In this document: in pieces, positions 49,113 to 61,700 of the stretch
Layout of the letters: every line of letters begins with the position of its first letter
How positions within the stretch are numbered: the first letter of the stretch is position 1
Source: Edaphochlamys debaryana
Taxonomy: Eukaryota > Chlorophyta > Chlorophyceae > Chlamydomonadales
Length of the DNA stretch: 64,000 bases
Assembly: GCA_016858145.1 (NCBI GenBank)
Contig: JAEHOE010000238.1
Location: 1 to 64,000 of the forward strand
Reading direction: 5' to 3'
Made by a program: the position numbers and the translations under genes
The notes under the pieces: model-generated
Database searches by the model: none
What the model was told of the DNA's origin: nothing
Seen by the model: the letters and a program-made list of their open reading frames with translations, nothing else

Positions 49113-52100
49113 TCACGCCTCCAGTACGACCTTGTCGTACCCCTTCTCCGCCACGAGCGAGTCAAAGAACGCGAGTACGGCATCACGGCGGGCCAGCAGC
49201 GCCGCCACCTGTGTGGGGGGGGTAGGGGTTCGGGTTTTGGGTTTTGGGGGCGTGTGGGGGACATGGAGTCGAGTGGGGTTGCACGTTGCAGGCTGGGGTT
49301 TGGCGGGCGTGCAGGGCTGCGGGGGATCGCGTCGCCTTGCCCGAAAGGAACAGGCGGTGGGGTGGGGCGGGGCGGGGTGCGCGCCCACTCACGAGCTCCA
49401 AGACGGCAGGGCGGGGGCGCAGTGTGGCCGAGCGAATGCTGACCTCACAAGAGGCACGCAAGGCCCCCGGCCGCCCCCCCCCCCCACTGCCCCCGCCCGG
49501 CCCCCCGTCCGCAAGCCTCCAGCCTCCAACCTACCCCCAGCCCCCAGCCCATGCGTCAAAGATCAACCACCCACCCTCCCATCCCCGCCCCGGCCCACCT
49601 CCTCGTCGCTGAGGATGCCCCGCATGCAGGCGCGGAGCGAGGGCGCGTCCAGGAAGCGCAGGCGCAGGTAGGTGCGGGCCGAGATGCGGTGCGTGGGGCC
49701 TGGGGGGTGGGGGTGGGGGGTGGACGGGGCGCGGGGCGGGGTGGGGCGGGGTGCGGGTGCAGGAGGAGGTCAGTGCCCAGTGCGCCGCACGAAGCGTCAT
49801 GGCTGCCTGGGCGGACAGCTGCAGTGCCCTGCCCACAGTTGCCCCCCACAAACCCCCCACCGGCCCACCCGTGATGAAGGCGTGCTCGTGGCCGTGCGCC
49901 ACCCGCCCACGCCCGCTCACCACCGTACCGCCCAAAACACACACGTTCCCCCCTTTCCCCGCCTTTCCCCCCGCCCCCACCCGTGATGAAGGCGTTCTCG
50001 TGGTCGAGCGACACAAAGGCATCGGCCCGGAAGCCCGCCGCGTGGTCGATCAGCACGGGGCTCAGCCGCCCGCGCCACAGCGGCCCGCCGCTGCCGCCTC
50101 CGCCACCTCCGCCGCCGCCGGGGCTGGAGCCCGCGCCGCCGCGGCGGCTCTGCGTAGGGCGCAGAGAGGGAGAGGGGGGAGGGAGGAGGGGCCGGAGAGG
50201 TGGCAAGTCGGAACGGGGGCTGAAACCGGCGGGGAAGTGGCGCTCCGGGCTGTGCTACTGCGCCCGTTGGTGCACTGCGCCTGCCCCGGCCTACGGAGCA
50301 CCGCCCGCACGCCTCAGGAGGCAGGGCCTGCCCCCTACATCAGGACAAAGGCAGGGCCAGGTGCGCGGCCAATCCCGCTCCACCCCACCCCCCCACACCG
50401 CAGCGCCCCCGCACCTGCTGCCCCTGCCCCTGCGAGCCCCTATCTGCTGCCCCCACCCCACCTGCTGCCCCTGCCCCTGCGAGCCCCTATCTGCTGCCCC
50501 CACCCCACCTGCTGCCCCTGCCCCTGCGAGCCCCTATCTGCTGCCCCCACCCCACCTGCTGCCCCCGCCCCTGCGAGCGCCTCTCTGCTGCCCCCACCCC
50601 ACCTGCTGCCCCTGCCCCCGCCCCACCCCACCTTCATCTCCCACTCCACCCCACCCCACCCCACCTGCTGCCCCTGCCCCACCCCGCCCCACCTGCTGCC
50701 CCTGCCCCTGCGGCCCCCCCACGTAGTCTCCGTCCGCCCAGTGCTCCGCGTACAGGAAGTGGCCGGCGTGGCGGTCAGAGTTCTGGATCAGGACGTCCTG
50801 TTGGGAAGGATGGTGGCGGTTGGGGCGGTTGGGGTGGTTACTGGACGGTTGGTGGGTTGGGGCGGTTGGGCCTGCCGCGCCCTGGCAGGTTGAGCGGTTT
50901 GGTTCCGGCGAGGTTTCAAGCTCGACGGCCCCAGGGGCTGGGGCCCCCAACAGCAGCCCCAGCCCCAGTCCGCCCGCACGCCGCCCACCAGGATGCGCGT
51001 GTCGCTGAGCAGTACGGCAGATGGTACGGACCACTCGTGCATGGGCACCTGATCCAGCTGGCGGGCGTTGGAGCACCAGTAGATGAAGGCACCGCCTGGG
51101 GGGCAATGGGGGGGGAGGGGTGAGAGGGAAGGGGAGGTCGGAGACGGTCCGAGGTCCGGGTAGGCCTCGTGAAGGTGTAGCATTCCTCTGTCCCCGCACC
51201 CCATATCTCCACCCCCGGCACGCTGCAGCGCCCACCTCAAGGCCCCGCTTCCCGCGTGACACGTGCACGCCCATACACACATGCACGCCCCCGGCACCCC
51301 CCTCCGTCCCCCCGCCCCACCCATGGGGTAGTGCGTCCAGTCCACGTCGCAGTCCTCCCGCGTTACGGCCGGGGGGACCACGTCCATCCCCAGGAGCAGG
51401 TTGAGCTGAGGGGGTGGGTGGTTGGGAGAGAAAGAAACGTGAGATTGAAGGATGTGGGTGCGCTTGTGTAAAAGCTGCCCCCGCTCCCTGCGTGGTGTGC
51501 GGCCACCTCGACAGCAACATTCGCGGACACATTTATGAGTCTAAAAGCTAGTAGTATAACCTAATATAACAATGTGTAGGTCCCGTGCTGTAGCTAATAG
51601 CCCTGGTAATCTGGCCAGCCCCACCTGGTACGCCGCCACCTCGATGGGCACCCGGTGCCAGCCCTCGCAGTCGCCCTCCACGCGGGGCTTGAAGGCGGCG
51701 CGGATCCTGGGGTGTGTGGGGAAGTTATGTGGGCAGTTGTGTCGGAGGGCGGCCGAGGCGAGGCGGACGAGCGCATTGGTGTGTGCAGGGGCCCTGCGCC
51801 GGGTGTAGCTGGACGCGTACTGCCGCGCGAGGCGAGGCGGCGTGCCTCGCCCCGTCGCATTATCTCGCAACACGCTGTCCAGTCCACCTTGACCTCAAAA
51901 TCCCTCACACCCCTCCAAGTTCCTGCCCACCTCTTGCCGGTGGTCTTGTCCTCCAGAGTCACCTGGTAGCTGACGTGGCCGAAGCCTGGAGGGAGCGCAG
52001 GAAGGGGTGGGGAGGGGAGGGGCGATAGTGGGCCATTGGGGACGCCCAGCCGTCCACTCCCAACCAGGCCTCCACTTCCCCACTCACAGGCCCAGCCCCA

Positions 52101-54724
52101 ACCCTCACATCAACTCTTAGACCCTGTCGCAACCCCAGCGCCCACTCCTTTCCCCAATCCAGAACCCCAGGATCCCAATCCCGATGAAATCCAGATCCAG
52201 ATCCGCACCGTTCTCCATGCGGGTGGTCTCCCGGATGCGGCCGTGCCTCAGCATGTTGCACACGAAGCGGTGCCGCTCCTCACGGCCCTCGGGGCCACGA
52301 GTGCTGAGGGGCGCAGGTGGTGGGGCGGGAGGGGGCAGGGGCCAGGGGCGGGGACCGCGGGGTTGCGAACGCGCGGAGAGGTGTTGCGATGGGGCAGGGT
52401 TGTGGCGGGCTTAGCATGCCCAGTAGCAACACGGTAGCGGTACGCGCCGGGCTCCCGTACCGCCGCCCACGTCCACACGCGCGGCTACCAGTACTGTGTG
52501 CGCCTCCGGTATCCACCCGGTGGGGGTCCCGCACAGGAATTTCCCTCCCCCCTGCTCTTGCCGCCCCTCTATCCCCCTTCCCCTCGACCCCACAGGCCCG
52601 CACCTGCGCCGGTTGAGCGCCCCCACCGCCTCCTCCGCTGCGTCCCGCGCCGCCAGCCAGGCCAGCTCCTCCAGCTCCGAGGAAGCCACGTGCAGGCGGC
52701 TGTCAGTCAGACTGGGGGTGGGGTGGGGGATCGGGACGGGGGCGGAGTGGGGTTGGGGGTTGGGGTGGGGTTCGGTTGGGTGGGAGGGACGTGAGAAAAG
52801 GCCGAGCTCCGCTAGCGGACACGGTCCGCTCTGCCCTTGTGAAACCCTGCGCCCCTGCAAGCTGCAACCCCCTTCGACCCTCTTCCGCCCGGAAAGCTGC
52901 AACCCCTTCACTGCCCCGTCACTGCCGTGCGCTCTTGCGACTCCCCACACAAGCATCCGTCTGCGACACGCACAGGACAGGGCAGTCCCGCCGCCGACTC
53001 GTGACAGGCCCAGGACCGGGGGCGCCGGGCTCACGTGACTGTGGTCCGCACGGTGACTACGCAGGAGGTGGCGGTGGAGTCCTTCTCCACCGCCGTGCTG
53101 GTGCAGCACATGCTGGGGGGATGGGTGAGGGAGGGTGGGTGGGTGGGTGGGTGTTGACGGTGGGGAGCGGGTGGGTTAGCGACAAGGCGGAGCGGGGCTT
53201 GAGGGTGGAGTATCGCGGGGCGTTGTGGGCGTGTTTGGTGTCTTCGCAGGGCAAAAGGCTGGGCATATAGGCATTTTTTCCCGCACACAACTGCGTGAGT
53301 GCCTTTCCTCGAGGCTGCGCCAGCCTACTGCAGGTAGACTGCGACCCGGGGGTGCTTGCGATTCGGGTGTGTTGGGGCAGCCCCCAGTGGGCGGCTGGAA
53401 GGGGCGCGGCTTCCTGAAATCCCTCTGACACGTGCACACGCGCACCTGCCAGGGTGTGTGGCTGAGCAGTGCTCGTCCGTCTCTGTGGTGACCTCCGTCG
53501 TGGCGAGCGACTGTGTGTGTGTGGGGGGGGGGCGAACGGGGTGTTTGTTGCTGAGCGGGATCGCGCCGACGCCAGGCGAAGGGAGCGGGCGCACGGGCAG
53601 GGGGGCAGGCGGGGAGGCAGGGAATAAGGCTCGGGGGAGGGGGAGGAGCGGGGCGTGTGGGCGGCCCGCGTGGAACACCCGTGGTTGCTTGGTCAGGGCG
53701 ATTCGGAAAGCATGCAAGGGGCAGTGAGGCAAGCCGCCCGCGGCGCGCACTGGCAAGCAGAGGCACGGGCCACGCGTGCTGTGCACGGCACGTTGCAAAG
53801 ATAACGCCGCACGCAGCGCATGCTGCGCACACAGCACGCAGCGCACGCTCACCATGGAGGGGGGCGTGGGCGTTGGCGGGGGCACGCCCACGTGTGGCTT
53901 CCCCACGAAGGATGGCGCCACGGAGGCCGCGGGGGGCGGCGGGGCGGCGGCGCGCTTGGGAGCCCCGCTGACCGGGACCGTGTAGGGCTGGCAGGAGGGC
54001 TGGCGAGGGGAGGCGGACGAGGGGGAGGAGGGGGAGGAGGCGGGGGAGGGGGCCGGCGGAATGGGGCAGCCCGAGGCTTCCTCCAGGACCAGTGGGGGGT
54101 CGGGGCTGGGCTGGGCGCTGGGCCGAGCGGTCAGCGTCTCACTGCGGGATAAAGGGGTGCGGCGTGGGGTGGAGGGGTTGTGGGGGGCAGGCGCAGGGGC
54201 AGGAGGAAGCGCAGCTGGCAGGGCAAAGGAGCGCATGTGTTCCACCCCTCGCCTAAACAGGGGATGCATGCGAGAGCTGCGGGTTGCCGACGGGGCATGT
54301 TGTTGACACCAGGGTTGTTTGGGCCACCTCTTTCAGCCCCCCCAGCCCCTCACAAGGACGGGCGGACAAACCTCACGCAGCCCCCCTCTTCCCTCCCAAC
54401 GTCCCTTAGATCCCTAGGCACTGGCCGTAGGGGCGGTTTGGGGCCCCTGAACCCAGTCCGTTGGACGCACCTCGCGCCAGCCGCCTCAGTCCAAGCGAAG
54501 GGCTCACGCTGGCACCGCTCGTGCAAATTCTCAAGCAGCTGGCTGGTTGCGGCGCCATCGCAAGAAGACAGCGGGGCTGGCGTCTCGACTGCTGGGGCGC
54601 TAGCAGAGGGCGCAGCGGGCCCTGCAGACGCGGCTCGCGGAACGATGGATGCGGCTTGCCGCTTGGCGCGGTGGCGCAACAGCCCGCAGGCCTGGGTGCG
54701 TGGCCCGAAGACGAGCCCTAACAT
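49113..54724 (-). CDS. FAM20-like secretory-pathway kinase
   Basis: Fourteen exons, 552 residues: 54471-54724, 53853-54141, 53446-53510, 53035-53112, 52604-52711, 52209-52303, 51931-51985, 51625-51706, 51321-51405, 50989-51095, 50723-50797, 49981-50149, 49599-49699, 49113-49208; phases agree. Kinase features in FAM20 order: RAAFKPR (nucleotide-binding Lys321), EVAAYQLNLLLGMDVVPPAVTRE (resembling the FAM20 AAFHLDRIL...VPP block), ILDVLIQNSDRHAGHFL (Asp414), VLIDHAAGFR (metal Asp466), and C-terminal RTYLRLRFLDAPSLRACMRG. FAM20 kinases phosphorylate secreted proteins or sugars in the Golgi; the substrate here is unknown. The N-terminal 180 residues are Pro/Ala/Ser-rich. Exon 1 is the least certain: its ATG is the first in a frame that reads further upstream, and no clean signal peptide is seen. 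A Gly run (GGGGGGGGG) sits just before the metal-Asp block. Confidence 0.82.
49869..50006 (-). repeat. Echo of FAM20-like exon 12 end and donor
   Basis: The exon 12 edge encoding HENAFITG with its donor (49981-50005) is repeated with several changes at 49868-49892, 113 bases into the following intron in transcription direction. Confidence 0.8.
50411..50620. repeat. 47-nt minisatellite in FAM20-like intron 11
   Basis: Four units with GCGAGC(C/G)CCT(A/C)TCTGCTG starting at 50432, 50479, 50526 and 50573, each followed by CCCCCACCCCACCTGCTGCC. Degraded CACCTGCTGCCCCTG copies continue to about 50715, just before exon 11. Confidence 0.92.
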
Positions 54725-55679
54725 GGCTTGGTAGCCAGGAAAGCAGCCGTGCGGCGCAGTTCTTGCAACAAGGGTCTCGACAATTGGCTGTGGTGGCGTT
54801 AGCTCTGTGCTGCGAGAGAGTCTACTTAACACGCTTTCTGTGAAGCTTTAATGCACGCTGCTCGAGTTATGATATCGCGCAGGACGTCGAGGCGGTTTGG
54901 TCCCAGTGTTGCGCGACAGCGTGGGTTCGCGCAGCCCACCCGTGATAGAAGGCGTTGGGGCCCGGCACTTCCCGATAGCACTGGAATTGGCGTTAAGACT
55001 CGGGCACGAGGATGGTCATGTGCTGTAGTGAGCCGTAGTGAGACGTCGCTGCCGTGCACCTCGTCAAGCCGCTTTTTGTGATCGGCAAGGTGTAGGGGCG
55101 AAGCATATCATGTGGCAAGACGGTCTATGGAAGGGGGAAAGGCTGCCGAAGAACGAGGCGCTTGGAGCGCGGAGGGGGCCGGAGGGGGCTGCGAGAGCAC
55201 AAGGCACGCACAAACACACGTTGGTCAAAGCGGGCCTGTCAAGCAGCAGTCAGAGCTGTTGTTGATAACTCGACCGGCGCAGGGCATAGTACTGTATCGT
55301 AACACAGTTGTCCAGTCCCTCTCCGCTCTACCAACACTCGACAGCTCTCGCAAATTGCCGGGTCCGTCGCTCCAGCGGAAAAGTGGCTGCGTATCCAAGT
55401 ACACTATATGGAGCAGCCGGCGCAGGCTTCGTCGCCAGCCCGCCAGGAAGTCCAGCGCTGCTGCATCCCGTCCATCTCCCTAGCCAGTCCCCCGTCATTC
55501 GGGCCGTCGAGGAAAGAGGCAACCGAGCAAGCGCACAGATGCACGGCCTGTTGCATAGTCTCGGTGGTGGGTGGCGGGTCACGTCGGGAAGGGTTGTGGG
55601 GTAAAGGGGCGGGAAGCATGCTCACCGCCCTCCTCAACTGAAACCCGTTCCCGCGGCCCTGCTCACAGAGAGCTCCGTC
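54725..55679. promoter_or_regulatory. Divergent promoter region, FAM20-like gene / Gly-rich gene
   Basis: 0.96 kb between head-to-head starts. It should hold both promoters, though both start sites are the weaker parts of their gene models, so undetected 5' exons may lie here. No motif was identified. Confidence 0.35.
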
Positions 55680-57788
55680 ATGACGGATGCCGTGCTAGCA
55701 AACCGCATACGCAACGTCCTGGCGACCACAGGACAAGGCGAGCCGGCCTGCTCAACTGACGCAGCAGGAGTGCTGCAGGGGGGCTCGGTCTTACCATACT
55801 AGTCCGCCCCGATGGGAGGGGGCATGGCTCCTGCCCCGCAGGCCCCCCCCGAACGCAGAACTCGGTGCCCCTCCTCGTCCAACTTACCGGCTGCATTCCG
55901 CAGAAGAAGCCCCTTCCTGACAGCCACGCCCCACCCGTCACTTCCCACCAGGCGCCAGCACCTCCCCGGGCCTCGCCGGGTTCGCGGGTGCCAGCTTGGG
56001 CCTGGGAACGGGATCCTCCAGCCCCGGGGCCACCTCAGCCCAGGTCCCTGGCCTGGGCGCCGTGTCCGTACAGCTATCTGCCGTACAGAACCAGCTCGTC
56101 CAGATGCAGCAGTCGCAGATCACCCTCGCCAACCAGGTGGCGGCGCTGGCGGCACAGCTGGGAGCGCTGCAGGTAGAAACGGTCGTCGACCATGCCCGTA
56201 CGCCTCCCAGAGGAGGATGTGCATGTCTGACTGGAAGGTGGATCGAGGCAACCACAGGCCTGAGCCAGTTGTCACCAGCGCCGGCCACACGGGGTTCGTT
56301 CCACAGCTTAAAGTCACCATGGTGAGCCCGTACCTCGCCTGCTACTCCCCGCCCTGCAGACGAGCCAGGCGGCGGCGAGCCACAACGCGTGGAGCCGGGA
56401 GGCCAACCGGCGGGCGGTGCGGCCCGAGGACCCCCTCAGCCCGCTGCAGCTGGAGCAGCCCTCCACGGCCCTGGGCGCGGCAGGCACGGGCCTGCCCGGC
56501 GGCCAAAACCCAGGCATGGGCATGGGCACGGCAACGGGCCCCTTTGGGACCGCCGGCGGCTCGCCGGGCGCGCTCGGGCTCAGCCCGCCGGGCTCCCCAG
56601 GCAGCTCGACAGGCGGCGGCGTGGTGCCGGGTGTGGGGTTTGGTGGCGGCGTAAGCCCCGGCGGCGCGGGTTTCGGCACGCTCGGTGCGGCCTTCACGTT
56701 CCCCGTCAGCCCCGCGGCCATGGGCGTGGGCCCCACGGGTCAGTACCCCGCCGGCACGCTGCCCGCGGCGGCCGGGGTCTACTTCCCCGGTAGCCTGGGT
56801 GAGTTGGCCAACCTCTCACACGACCAGGTGGGTGGGGCGGGGTTGGGTAGTAAGTGGGTGGGTGGGAGGGGCAGGGAGGGAGTAAGCGGGTGGGTGGGAG
56901 GGGCAGGGAGGGAGTAAGCGGGTGGGTGGGAGGGGCAGGCAGGGAGTAAGTGGGTGGGTGGGTGGGAGGGGCAGGCAGGGAGTAAGTGGGTGGGTGGGAG
57001 GGGCAGGGAGGGAGTAAGTGGGTGGGTGGGAGGGGCAGGGAGCGAGTAAGTGGGTGGGTGGGAGGGGCAGGGAGGGAGTAAGCGGGTGGGTGGGAGGGGC
57101 AGGGAGGAGGGGCGGAGCGGGTGGGCCAGCGGCCAGGCGAGCGTCAAAATGCGGTTGAGGTTTGGCTCCCGGGTAGGCGGGTAGAATCCTGGAACGCGGC
57201 GCATTGGCTTCATCTGGCCCTGCCATGTGGGTCGTGCCTGGGTTCGGTTCGGTACAGTGCTGTTGGTGTACCGAGTTCGGGCCTCGGCGTGCGACCGGGC
57301 GGGACTGCTGAAGTCGTAGCTTAACTCGTCGCATCACCGGCTGGGGGGCCAGACCCGGCTAGCTGCACGTTGCATTGACCCCAGGTCTGAGGCTTGGAGC
57401 ACGGCAATGCGCCCACAGTGCCGCTGGGTAGCTCCACCCACCTCGGCGCCCCCTGCCCGCCGGCCGTGTCTGCAGGCCGCCTCGCCCCCGACCAGCCGCA
57501 CTCCCGCCCTTCTGTCTGTTACGCTTTCCTTCCCTCCCCTCCTCTCCGCCCTCCTCTCCGCCCTTCCCTCCCCTCCCCTCGTGCGCCATGTCCACATGTC
57601 TGTGGCTGCCTCAGACCAGTTGCACCCGAGCCGCCTGCATGCTCACAGCTTCTTTCCTCACGCCGTCCCTTCCCCTCCAGGTTCAGTCCCTGTCGCTCTT
57701 CTACAGAAAGGACTTGGGCTCGCCTGCCCTACCGCTGGGGCGGCGGAGGGCGCTCCTGGCAATGTTCGTCGGCGCCAGCCTGCCGTGA
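55680..57788 (+). CDS. Coiled-coil and Gly/Pro-rich protein of unknown function
   Basis: Not recognised. Well-supported exons: 56360-56827 and 57681-57788, plus one ending at 56172 and starting at 55924 or 55952. A tentative first exon at 55680-55787 begins MTDAVLANRIRNVLATTGQG; with the 55924 acceptor the phases close at 310 residues. Visible features: a heptad-like segment VSVQLSAVQNQLVQMQQ continuing to QVAALAAQLGALQ, a basic patch NAWSREANRRAVRPED, a long Gly/Pro/Ser-rich tract, and the C-terminal motif SLSLFYRKDLGSPALPLGRRR. Third codon positions are strongly G/C throughout. It is transcribed away from the FAM20-like gene and toward MYB B. The first exon could be wrong. Confidence 0.58.
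56849..57105 (+). repeat. 32-nt G-rich minisatellite after a splice donor
   Basis: Units of GGTGGGTGGGAGGGGCAGGG plus AGGGAGTAAG; AGTAAG marks fall at 56849, 56881, 56913, 56945, 56981, 57013, 57045 and 57077 (spacing 32, with one of 36). It starts about 20 bases after the donor at 56828. Confidence 0.92.
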
Positions 57789-58782
57789 CCCGTGAGGGGG
57801 AGGAAGAGGGGACGGGAAGGGACGGGGAGGAAGGAAGCGGGGCGGGGTCGGGTGGGGAGGGGGAGGGAGAGGAGGGGCCGAGCGTGACGGAGCGGGGCTC
57901 GAGGGTGGAGATGGCGGTGCCGCGCTTGGGGACAGTGGGGTGAGCTTCTGCGATTCCGCATTTCCGCTAGCCAGAACAGCCTTGTTTTGAGGGTAGCTTT
58001 CTATCCGCTCGGGCGTTGGGAATGCGTGCACCAGACCAGAAGCCATTATGGCACTGCACGCCGACCGGGATAGCAGGTCCCAAACTGTCGAGGTGGGCAG
58101 GCACCCGACGCCGGCAATCAACGCAATCCCCAAAGCCCCAACCACTCTTCGTCACCAGTCCTTCCCTCTCGACGCAATCTGGTCGCTGGACGGTACTGGG
58201 GATCGGGATACGCTTCCTTTATCGGGGGATATAGGGAGACGAGTGCGCGAGTTACACCTGCTACGAAATGGACCCTCCGCGATGACGTATCTTCACAATG
58301 GACGAGCCGCCCCGGCAAACCCGCAACGCGACTGTCGCATCAGTAACCGGCCTGGCTTCTCCAAGCTGCAAACGCCATCGTTGAGCTATGCAGCGTCGCG
58401 GAAGTCCAGATGTCAGACCTGGCAGGCAGTACAGCTGATGAGGTTGGGCGGGACTTTTTGTCCTGCGGCACCCATCGCCTGCCTCCGATAACGCGATTCG
58501 CCATTGTAAACGCTGATCCGCTACGTCATCCTGTTATGAGTCGCAGCAGCAAAATGACGTTATAGTGCGGCCGTGCGGCCCGGGAAGCGAGCGCACCGCT
58601 GATAAGCGCTTCCTAATTTACTGTTCACCACTTTAGGGATACTCGGGGTCTCAGACGCCTCGCTGCGACAACAGTGACCGGTTCGGGCCTGTGCGTGGTC
58701 TCTACGACCCTCACCAAACCTTGCACTTCTATCACGGACGATTTCTGCGGTGCCGCTCCCTCTTCTGACGAGGACGCTCCCG
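57789..58782. other. Spacer between the Gly-rich gene and MYB B
   Basis: Presumed 3' UTR of the upstream gene and promoter and 5' UTR of MYB B. The sequence is markedly less GC-skewed than the introns. No exon is supported. Confidence 0.5.
58505..58509 (+). terminator. Candidate TGTAA polyadenylation signal
   Basis: First TGTAA noticed after the stop at 57788, giving a 3' UTR of about 0.7 kb for the Gly-rich gene. Confidence 0.4.
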
Positions 58783-61700
58783 ATGGGGAAGCGGCGCAAG
58801 CGAGGACCATGGACCGCATCTGAGCTTGAAGCCCTGTGCACTTTACACGCGAACCATGGTAACAAATGGTAAGCACATCCTTGATCCACGGTGTCGGCGG
58901 GGTGTAGCGGGGCTTGCTTGCCGAGGAAGGTAGACTGCGCACGGGCACGGGAATGGCCAGCATCGCGCGCTGCTGCTTCGCCGCGGCACGCCGCCCCTGA
59001 TCAAACCTGCACCAGAGTCTGCACTTCGGACGGTTGCGACTGGGGGGCAAGCTCGCAATCTCCCGAGCCCAACTGCACTGGTCTGCCGGCCCTCACCGAC
59101 AACGTGCCAACCCCGCTGCTTCCGAGCAGCCTCCGCCCAACGCCAGCACCCAACATGCGCCTGCTCCCTGCCAGCTCCCTGCTCCCTGTCAGCCCCCTGC
59201 TCCCTGCTCCCTGCCAGCTCCCTGCTCCCTGCCAGCTCCCTGCTCCCTGCCAGCTCCCTGCTCCCTGCTTCGTCCAATCCCTGACAGCTAACCCGCCTTC
59301 AGACCCGCGCTCGCGACTCACCTCCGCGCGCTGACTGCCGAACCCTCGCAGGGCCCTCATTGCGAGGCACATCCGCGGCCGCACCGATAACGACGTCAAG
59401 GTAAGGGCTGGGTCAGGGGCGATACAGCAGCAGACAGAGCCCCAACGGGACGGCCTCATCCCCATCAACCATATGCCAGAGTCCCATAACTTCTCCCTGC
59501 TCCACGCTTGTGCCCCGATCCCATGTCAGAACACATTCCACTCCGCCCTGCGAGCCAAGGTGGTGGTCGAGTCCCGGTCGGCGCTGCAGCACTATGCCCA
59601 GGTGTGTCATTTGTTCTTTGTGTTCTTGTGGGGGTGGGGGGTGGGGGGGCTGCTGGCGCGTGGCCTCCCACGCAGCCAATAGCGGCGGGGCGGCGGGGCT
59701 TCCTCGCCGGCTCTGCCTCCGCCGCCGGCTCCGCCTGCCCCGCCGGCTCGCCCGCCTGCTCCGCCGCGAACCGGCTCCGCGCAGCCGGCGAGAGCGGCTT
59801 CTGGGCGCTGGTGCAGCCGTCGCAGCAGTCCGTGCCGCACGCGTTGCTGGGCAGACGCCGCGGCGGCGGCTGCTCCGGCGCAGCCGCACTGCACGGACCC
59901 GCGCCAGCGTCGCCGCCAGCAGCCGCAGCCGCAGCATCCGCATCCGCAGCAGCTAACGGCGTCAGCCGTAGCGGGGTGGTTCGCGCAGAGCTCCAGGGAA
60001 TCGATGGGCCCGCTCTTTATAACATGGGAGCGGACTCGACAAGCCCGTACTTCTTCAATTAAGAACACCGAAAGCTGAGGAGCGTGCGGGCCTTGCGGGA
60101 GCGTCTGGGTCCAGACGGTCACTGCTTCAATAGGACTCGAGCCTGCTGCTACCCGCGGCTGCTGCTGCTACGGGCTCTGCAGTCACGCACGAGGCAGCAG
60201 CGCAGCAGCTGCTCATCAACTCCTTGGCGCCACTTGACATGCGTGTGTTGGCCCCTCCGCCCCCCCCCCCTCGCTCCCCAGCTGCGGGGCGGGCTAGGCT
60301 CCATGGCATTGGACGTCCACCAGTCCAACCCCCTCACCCTCCCCTTGTCCCCCACTCCCCCCCCCCCCGTACCCCCAGGCCGTGGGCCCCAACTGCGATG
60401 ACCCCGAGGCGCGGACCGCCGCCCTCCGGGCCGCGCAGGAGCAGGCTGGGGTTCCGGCGGGCGCCGGGGCTGCGGATGGCGGCGACGCCAGCCCCGATCT
60501 GAGTCCCTCCAGCGACGGCGAGGAGGAGGATGCGGACGAGGAAGGGGGCCGCATGGAAGTCGATCCCCCTGGCGAGGGCAGCTGGGAAGGAGCGCTGACA
60601 AGCCCCTCGGCCCAGCCCCGGCCCAAACCCACAGCCGATCTCGGCCATGCAGGCCCCAGCCATGGGGCAGAGCACGTGGGGGTCAACGGTGGGGTCTTTA
60701 CGCAAAGGGAAGCGCTCCGGCAGCCTCCGGACCTGCTGGGGCCTCCGCCGCCTCAGGCGGCCCAACCGCCTGCGCCAGCCGTACGCACCGCATCCGTACT
60801 CCACGCGGGCCACGTGTACGGCACGCTGGATGCGGCCACGGGCCCAAGCCCTGGGCCTGTGCCTGGGCCTGCTTGGGGCGCCAGGGCGCCGGCCGCTCAG
60901 CCGCCCGCCGCCTGGGCCCGACCGGGCCCAAGGTTGGCCTCTTCGCCCGGGGCCGCTCCGTACTTGGCGGATGCAGGTGACGCGAATCGCGTGGCTGCGG
61001 CACTGGGAGCTGCCGCCGCCGCCGACACCTCGTCGCTCCCAGGCCCCGGCCGGTTCGGGGCGTCAGGCCGTGGCGGCATGACCGATCCCCTCAGCCGGTG
61101 GCAGCAGCCTCGGGCGCTGTCGTTGGAGGGCCACTGCGCCCTCCCAAGCCAGCTGTTGCTGTGTGGCGGCATGGGGCAGCAGCCGGGCGGTACCGCCGAG
61201 GGCGGATCAGAGGACGGCGGCGGCGGCGGTTGGGCGGCGGCTGGCGGCGGTTGGGCCTCGGGCCTGGCGGCCCTGCCCAGGGCCTGGCGCGCGGCGTCCA
61301 CTCCGCAGCTGGATTCGTCCAGCCCCGACTTTGGCGCTGGCAGCGGAGGCGCCGGACGCTCCGGTGCCGGCGGAAGGGCGGGCCTCGGTGGCGGCGGCAG
61401 TCGCTTGTCGCTTCAGGGCAACAGCACTGCCGCAGCGCTCCGCAGCCGCCTGGCCCACTGGGAGCCGCCGCACGCCGCCGCCGCCGCCGCCGCCGCTGCC
61501 GGCCCCGGAGCGGCCGACGGCCCGCCTGGCGGCGGCGTTGCCGGCGGCGGCGGTGCCGGCGGTGGCGGCGCGGCGTGGGGGCGCAGCGTCGCCCGCATAG
61601 AGCCCCTGTGTCTTGACGCCGCCCTAGACAGCCTCTCCTCTCCATTTCTGGACCTCACGCTCCCGGGCCCCGGCCTCGGCCTCAGCCCCGGTGCTAACCT

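Noticed and set aside
53035..53112. Alternative frame HVLHQHGGGEGLHRH in FAM20-like exon 4
   Set aside because: It appears if exon 3 (53446-53510) is missed; with that exon the frame becomes MCCTSTAVEKDSTATSCVV, with much better codon use and consistent phases.
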